DNA from: JBOGFI01 sp050743365
GTDB lineage: Bacteria > Actinomycetota > Acidimicrobiia > IMCC26256 > JACDBD01
DNA length: 8,691 nucleotides
Assembly: GCA_050743365.1 (NCBI GenBank)
Contig: JBOGFI010000019.1
Coordinates: 1-8,691 of the forward strand
Reading direction: 5' to 3'
Shown piece after piece: positions 5,759-8,691 of the stretch. The stretch's first letter is position 1, and each line of letters starts with the position of its first letter. The translations under genes and the position numbers were made by a program. The notes under the pieces are model-generated. The model saw only the letters and a list, made by a program, of their open reading frames with translations. It was not told the DNA's origin and did not search any database.

Positions 5759-7732
5759 ATGTCCAACCTTTGGCCCGCGGTGGAGCCGCTCCTGGCCAGG
5801 GTCGAGAAGCCCGCCCGCTACATCGGGATGGAACGGGGCGCTTTGACGCCGGTGCACCGGCCCCGGCAGGTGTCCTGGCTGCTGGTCTACCCCGACACCT
5901 ACGAGGTCGGGCTGCCCAACCAGGGGCTCCAGATCCTCTACGAGATCCTGAACGAGCGCGACGACGCCGTCGCCGAGCGGGCGTACGCGCCGTGGGTCGA
6001 CATGGAGGCGCAGCTGCGCCGGTCAGGGGTGCCGCTGTTCTCCGTCGACACCCACCGCGCTTCGGGCGACTTCGACGTGCTGGCCTTCAACCTGTCGGCC
6101 GAGCTCGTCTACACGAACGTCCTCAACTGCCTCGACCTCGCCGGTGTGCCGGTGCGGGCCCGGCAGCGCGGCCCCGAGCACCCCGTCGTCGTCGCCGGCG
6201 GGCACTGCGCCTTCAATCCCGAGCCCATGGCCGACTTCGTCGACGCCTTCGTGCTCGGCGACGGCGAGGAGGCCGTCGGCGAGGTCACCGAGGTGATCGG
6301 CTCGTGGAAGCGCGCCGGGCGTACGAGCCGGGAGGGTGTGCTGCGCGAGCTGGCCGCCGTGCCCGGCGTCTACGTACCGGCGATGTACGAGGTCGACTAC
6401 GACGGCCCGTTCATCCGTGAGGTCCGGCCGCGCTTCCCCGACGTGCCGGCGCGTGTCGACAAGCGCACGGTGGCCGACCTCGCCGACTGGCCGTACCCGA
6501 AGAACCAGCTCGTGCCCCTGATCGAGGTCGTCCACGACCGGCTCAACGTGGAGATCTTCCGGGGCTGCACCCGCGGCTGCCGCTTCTGCCAGGCCGGGAT
6601 GATCACCCGGCCCGTGCGCGAGCGGCCCGAGGAGCAGGTGCGCACGATGGTCCGCGACGGCCTGCGGCGCACCGGCTACGACGAGGTCGCGCTCACGTCA
6701 TTGTCGAGCGCCGACTTCTCCGGCATCGACGGGCTCGTCGCCGACCTCGTCAACCAGCAGGAGGGCACCGGTTGTGTCGGCCTGTCGCTTCCGTCGCTGC
6801 GCGTCGACGCGTTCACGGTCGGCATCGCCAGCGAGATCCAGAAGGTCCGCCGGACCGGGCTCACCTTCGCCCCCGAGGGCGGCACCTGGCGGATCCGCCA
6901 GGTGATCAACAAGCTCATCACCGAGGAGGACCTCTACGCCGCGGTCGAGGGCGCCTACTCGCAGGGCTGGCGACGGGTGAAGCTGTACTTCCTGACCGGT
7001 CTGCCGACCGAGATGGACGAGGACACGCTCGGCATCGCCGAGCTCGCCCGCAACGTCGTCGCCGTGGGCCGGAAGTACACGAAGCAGGCCAGCTGCACCG
7101 CGTCGGTCGGTGGCTTCGTGCCCAAGCCGCACACGCCGTTCCAGTGGTTCGGGCAGAACGGAGTGGCCGAGCTGGCACGAAAGGTTCGGCTGATCCGCGA
7201 CGCCCTCAAGAAGTCGGGCGCCCACCTCCGGTGGCACGATCCCGAGGCGACCTACGCCGAGGGCATCGCCAGCCGCGGTGACCGCCGTATCGGGCGGGTG
7301 ATCGAGCGGGTGTGGCGCGATGGAGGCACGTTCCAGGAGTGGAGCGAGCGCTTCGAGCTGTCGCGCTGGATGGACGCCATGGCCGCCGAAGGTCTCGACC
7401 CCGCGTGGTACGTGACCCGGCACCGCCAGGCCTCCGAGGTCCTTCCCTGGGACCACGTTGCCGCCGGCTTGCACCGTGACTTCCTGTGGCACGACTGGCA
7501 GCAGGCGCTGCAGGCGCACGGGCTGCCCGATTGCCGCTGGACCCCGTGCTACGACTGCGGCGTGTGCACCGATTACGCGCTCGAGCACGTCGTGGCCTCG
7601 CCGCTGGCCCCGGCCGGGGGAAGCCAGGGAACGGGCCAGGACTTGAGCGGGGGCGGCGACAAGCCCGTCGAGCTCCTTCCCCACCCACCCGCAGCGAGCG
7701 AGCGAGACAAGCAGGCTGCCGATGCGCGGTGA
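5759..7732 (+). CDS. TIGR03960 family B12-binding-fold radical SAM protein
   Basis: This 657-residue protein belongs to the TIGR03960 group of radical SAM enzymes; I know of no established substrate. The N-terminal region (about 35-250) looks like a cobalamin-binding Rossmann fold, with LLVYPDTYEVGLPNQG early and VVAGGHCAFNPEP...LGDGEEA later. It lacks the DxHxxG histidine that ligates cobalt in classical B12 proteins. The radical SAM core starts near 260 and has the cluster motif C270-xxx-C274-xx-C277, which would bind a 4Fe-4S cluster and SAM. FAPEGGTWRIRQVINK and SVGGFVPKPHTPFQWFG follow, as expected in this family. A second Cys set, C592, C597, C600 and C603, lies near the C-terminus and could hold another cluster. 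Residues 614-657 form a polar, low-complexity tail. The ATG at 5759 has GAGGG 5 nt upstream. It overlaps the DUF2344 gene by 11 nt, suggesting coupled expression of a partner pair. Confidence 0.92.
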   Translation: MSNLWPAVEPLLARVEKPARYIGMERGALTPVHRPRQVSWLLVYPDTYEVGLPNQGLQILYEILNERDDAVAERAYAPWVDMEAQLRRSGVPLFSVDTHRASGDFDVLAFNLSAELVYTNVLNCLDLAGVPVRARQRGPEHPVVVAGGHCAFNPEPMADFVDAFVLGDGEEAVGEVTEVIGSWKRAGRTSREGVLRELAAVPGVYVPAMYEVDYDGPFIREVRPRFPDVPARVDKRTVADLADWPYPKNQLVPLIEVVHDRLNVEIFRGCTRGCRFCQAGMITRPVRERPEEQVRTMVRDGLRRTGYDEVALTSLSSADFSGIDGLVADLVNQQEGTGCVGLSLPSLRVDAFTVGIASEIQKVRRTGLTFAPEGGTWRIRQVINKLITEEDLYAAVEGAYSQGWRRVKLYFLTGLPTEMDEDTLGIAELARNVVAVGRKYTKQASCTASVGGFVPKPHTPFQWFGQNGVAELARKVRLIRDALKKSGAHLRWHDPEATYAEGIASRGDRRIGRVIERVWRDGGTFQEWSERFELSRWMDAMAAEGLDPAWYVTRHRQASEVLPWDHVAAGLHRDFLWHDWQQALQAHGLPDCRWTPCYDCGVCTDYALEHVVASPLAPAGGSQGTGQDLSGGGDKPVELLPHPPAASERDKQAADAR

Positions 7733-8459
7733 CGCCGGCTTCCCGGTGCGGCTCCGCTTCTCGAAGCGGGGCAAGGTGCGGTTCATCTCGCACCGCGACG
7801 TCGCGCGCGCATTCGAGCGGGCGTTCCGGGTCGAGCAATTGCCACTCGCGTTCACCCGCGGCTTCGTCCCGCGGCCAAAGGCGAGCTTCGGGCTCGCGCT
7901 GCCAGTCGGCTACGAGAGCGAGGCCGAGTACCTCGACGTGGAGCTGGTGGAGCCGGTCGACCTCGATGCTTGGCCCGAGACGCTGTCGGAGGCGACGCCC
8001 GACGGGATGGACGTGACGGGCGTGGTCGCGCTGGCCGACCGGGCCCCGGCTCTCCAGGAGTCCGTGACCGCGACGGCATACCGGCTGGACGTCGTGAGCA
8101 CCCGGGACGATTCACCGCCGACGGAGGCAGCCGTGACGGCCCTCGTCGCGCGAACGATGGCGAGCCCGGTGCTCGAGGCGAGGCGTTCACGCAAGGGCCG
8201 TCCGGTCGTCGAGGACGTTCGCCCGGCCCTGCGGCAAATGAGCGTGGTGGGCGCAAGTGAACACGGGGTGGTCATCGAGCTCGAGGTGGCCACCCGACCG
8301 CGCGGAGCCCGACCGGGCGAGGTGCTCGCCGCCATGGGTGGCGGGCTCGCCGACCGGCTGGTGCTCCGCACGCATCAATGGATCGAGCGCGGCGGCGCGC
8401 GGCTGGAGCCGCTGGAAGCCGACCCGCGCCCGTGCGCCGTGGAGGCGCACGCATCATGA
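7722..8459 (+). CDS. DUF2344 / TIGR03936 radical SAM-linked protein
   Basis: This 245-residue protein matches the DUF2344 (TIGR03936, 'radical SAM-linked') family, which is found beside or fused to the C-terminus of TIGR03960 radical SAM proteins. The diagnostic N-terminal block is present. LRFSKRGKVRFISHRDV at 11-27 is followed by RAFRVEQLPLAFTRGFVPRP at about 33-52, and then by ASFGLALPVGYESEAEYLD ending near 72. The rest is less conserved and fits an alpha/beta domain. There is no membrane segment, signal peptide or cysteine cluster; the only cysteine is near the C-terminus. The ATG at 7722 lies inside the last codons of the upstream gene (11-nt overlap), which points to translational coupling and a shared complex. 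The conserved basic and His/Arg residues would suit nucleic acid or phosphate binding, but that is my inference. Biochemical function is unknown to me. Confidence 0.9.
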   Translation: MRGDAGFPVRLRFSKRGKVRFISHRDVARAFERAFRVEQLPLAFTRGFVPRPKASFGLALPVGYESEAEYLDVELVEPVDLDAWPETLSEATPDGMDVTGVVALADRAPALQESVTATAYRLDVVSTRDDSPPTEAAVTALVARTMASPVLEARRSRKGRPVVEDVRPALRQMSVVGASEHGVVIELEVATRPRGARPGEVLAAMGGGLADRLVLRTHQWIERGGARLEPLEADPRPCAVEAHAS

Positions 8460-8460
8460 G

Positions 8461-8467
8461 AGAAGGA
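8461..8467 (+). promoter_or_regulatory. Ribosome binding site for the ribonuclease gene
   Basis: AGAAGGA lies 4 nt before the ATG at 8472 and supports that start. Another ATG at 8456-8458 overlaps the DUF2344 stop, but its frame ends after about 30 codons and gives no recognisable protein. Confidence 0.6.
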
Positions 8468-8471
8468 TTCG

Positions 8472-8691
8472 ATGTCCGACGAGACGATGCCGGAGGCCAC
8501 GACGGCCTCCGAGACGAAGGCCGCGAGCGAAGCGCCTGCTCCGGCGGGCGGAGCTGACGGAATCGAGGCGCGCTCCGGCGCCGACGGCCCCAAGAGGCGG
8601 CGCCGTCGGGGTTCCCGCGGCGGGCGGAACCGGAGGAAGCGAACCGCGGCTGCCCGGGTGGCGCCCCCCGGCGGCGCCGAGGGAACCGAGC
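8472..8691 (+). CDS. Probable Rne/Rng family ribonuclease, N-terminus only (partial)
   Basis: The frame is open from the ATG at 8472 to the window end (73 codons, no stop), so the gene is cut off. What is visible is disordered-looking. An Ala/Glu/Thr/Pro-rich acidic stretch occupies residues 1-40. A strongly basic block follows at 41-57 (K, five R, then GSRGGRNRRKR), and then a Gly/Ala/Pro-rich stretch. Actinobacterial RNase E/G proteins often carry Arg-rich extensions of this kind before the S1 and catalytic domains. The usual actinobacterial order places rne/rng directly after the DUF2344 gene and before rplU-rpmA-obg. No catalytic or S1 residues are in the window, so identity rests on context and composition. 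A ribosomal protein or Rho-like protein with an Arg-rich extension is the alternative. The gene starts 12 nt after the DUF2344 stop, which suggests one operon. Confidence 0.6.
   Translation, partial: MSDETMPEATTASETKAASEAPAPAGGADGIEARSGADGPKRRRRRGSRGGRNRRKRTAAARVAPPGGAEGTE

Noticed and set aside
6698..7855. 385-codon - strand open frame opposite the radical SAM gene
   Set aside because: It is opposite a conserved radical SAM coding sequence and has no domain or ribosome binding site that would support it.
8456..8560. Short open frame from the ATG that overlaps the DUF2344 stop
   Set aside because: It ends after about 30 codons and overlaps the well-supported start of the ribonuclease-like gene in another frame.

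Overview
The window is very GC-rich, uses GTG starts freely and has almost no non-coding DNA. All genes lie on the + strand and form one head-to-tail cluster. The gene order is mreB-mreC-mreD-mrdA(PBP2)-rodA, then a TIGR03960-type radical SAM gene, a DUF2344 (TIGR03936) gene, and the start of a probable Rne/Rng ribonuclease gene. This order is characteristic of Actinomycetota. The class Acidimicrobiia or a relative fits by gene content and style, but that placement is inference; no rRNA or taxonomic marker was compared.

Positions 62-5726 hold the elongasome, the machine for lateral-wall peptidoglycan synthesis. MreB is the actin-like filament. MreC and MreD connect it to the membrane and activate the synthases. 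PBP2 is the transpeptidase and RodA is the SEDS glycosyltransferase that PBP2 works with. mreC/mreD and mrdA/rodA overlap at GTGA and ATGA junctions, so they are probably translationally coupled. The only sizeable gap inside this block is about 93 nt between mreD and mrdA; it contains a 7-bp inverted repeat and the PBP2 ribosome binding site.

Positions 5759-8459 hold a pair of overlapping genes for a B12-binding-fold radical SAM protein and its partner DUF2344 protein. In many bacteria the two are adjacent or fused. I know of no established biochemical function for either. A ribonuclease E/G-like N-terminus (acidic low-complexity stretch, then an Arg-rich stretch) begins at 8472 and runs off the window. 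The neighbourhood suggests that the radical SAM pair is linked to RNA processing or ribosome biology, but that is inference only.

I see no mobile element, CRISPR array, tRNA, rRNA or phage feature. The window is mostly conserved core genome. The main unknown is the radical SAM/DUF2344 pair. Smaller points of interest are a Cys/His cluster in PBP2 and TAGNNT promoter-like motifs before some genes.
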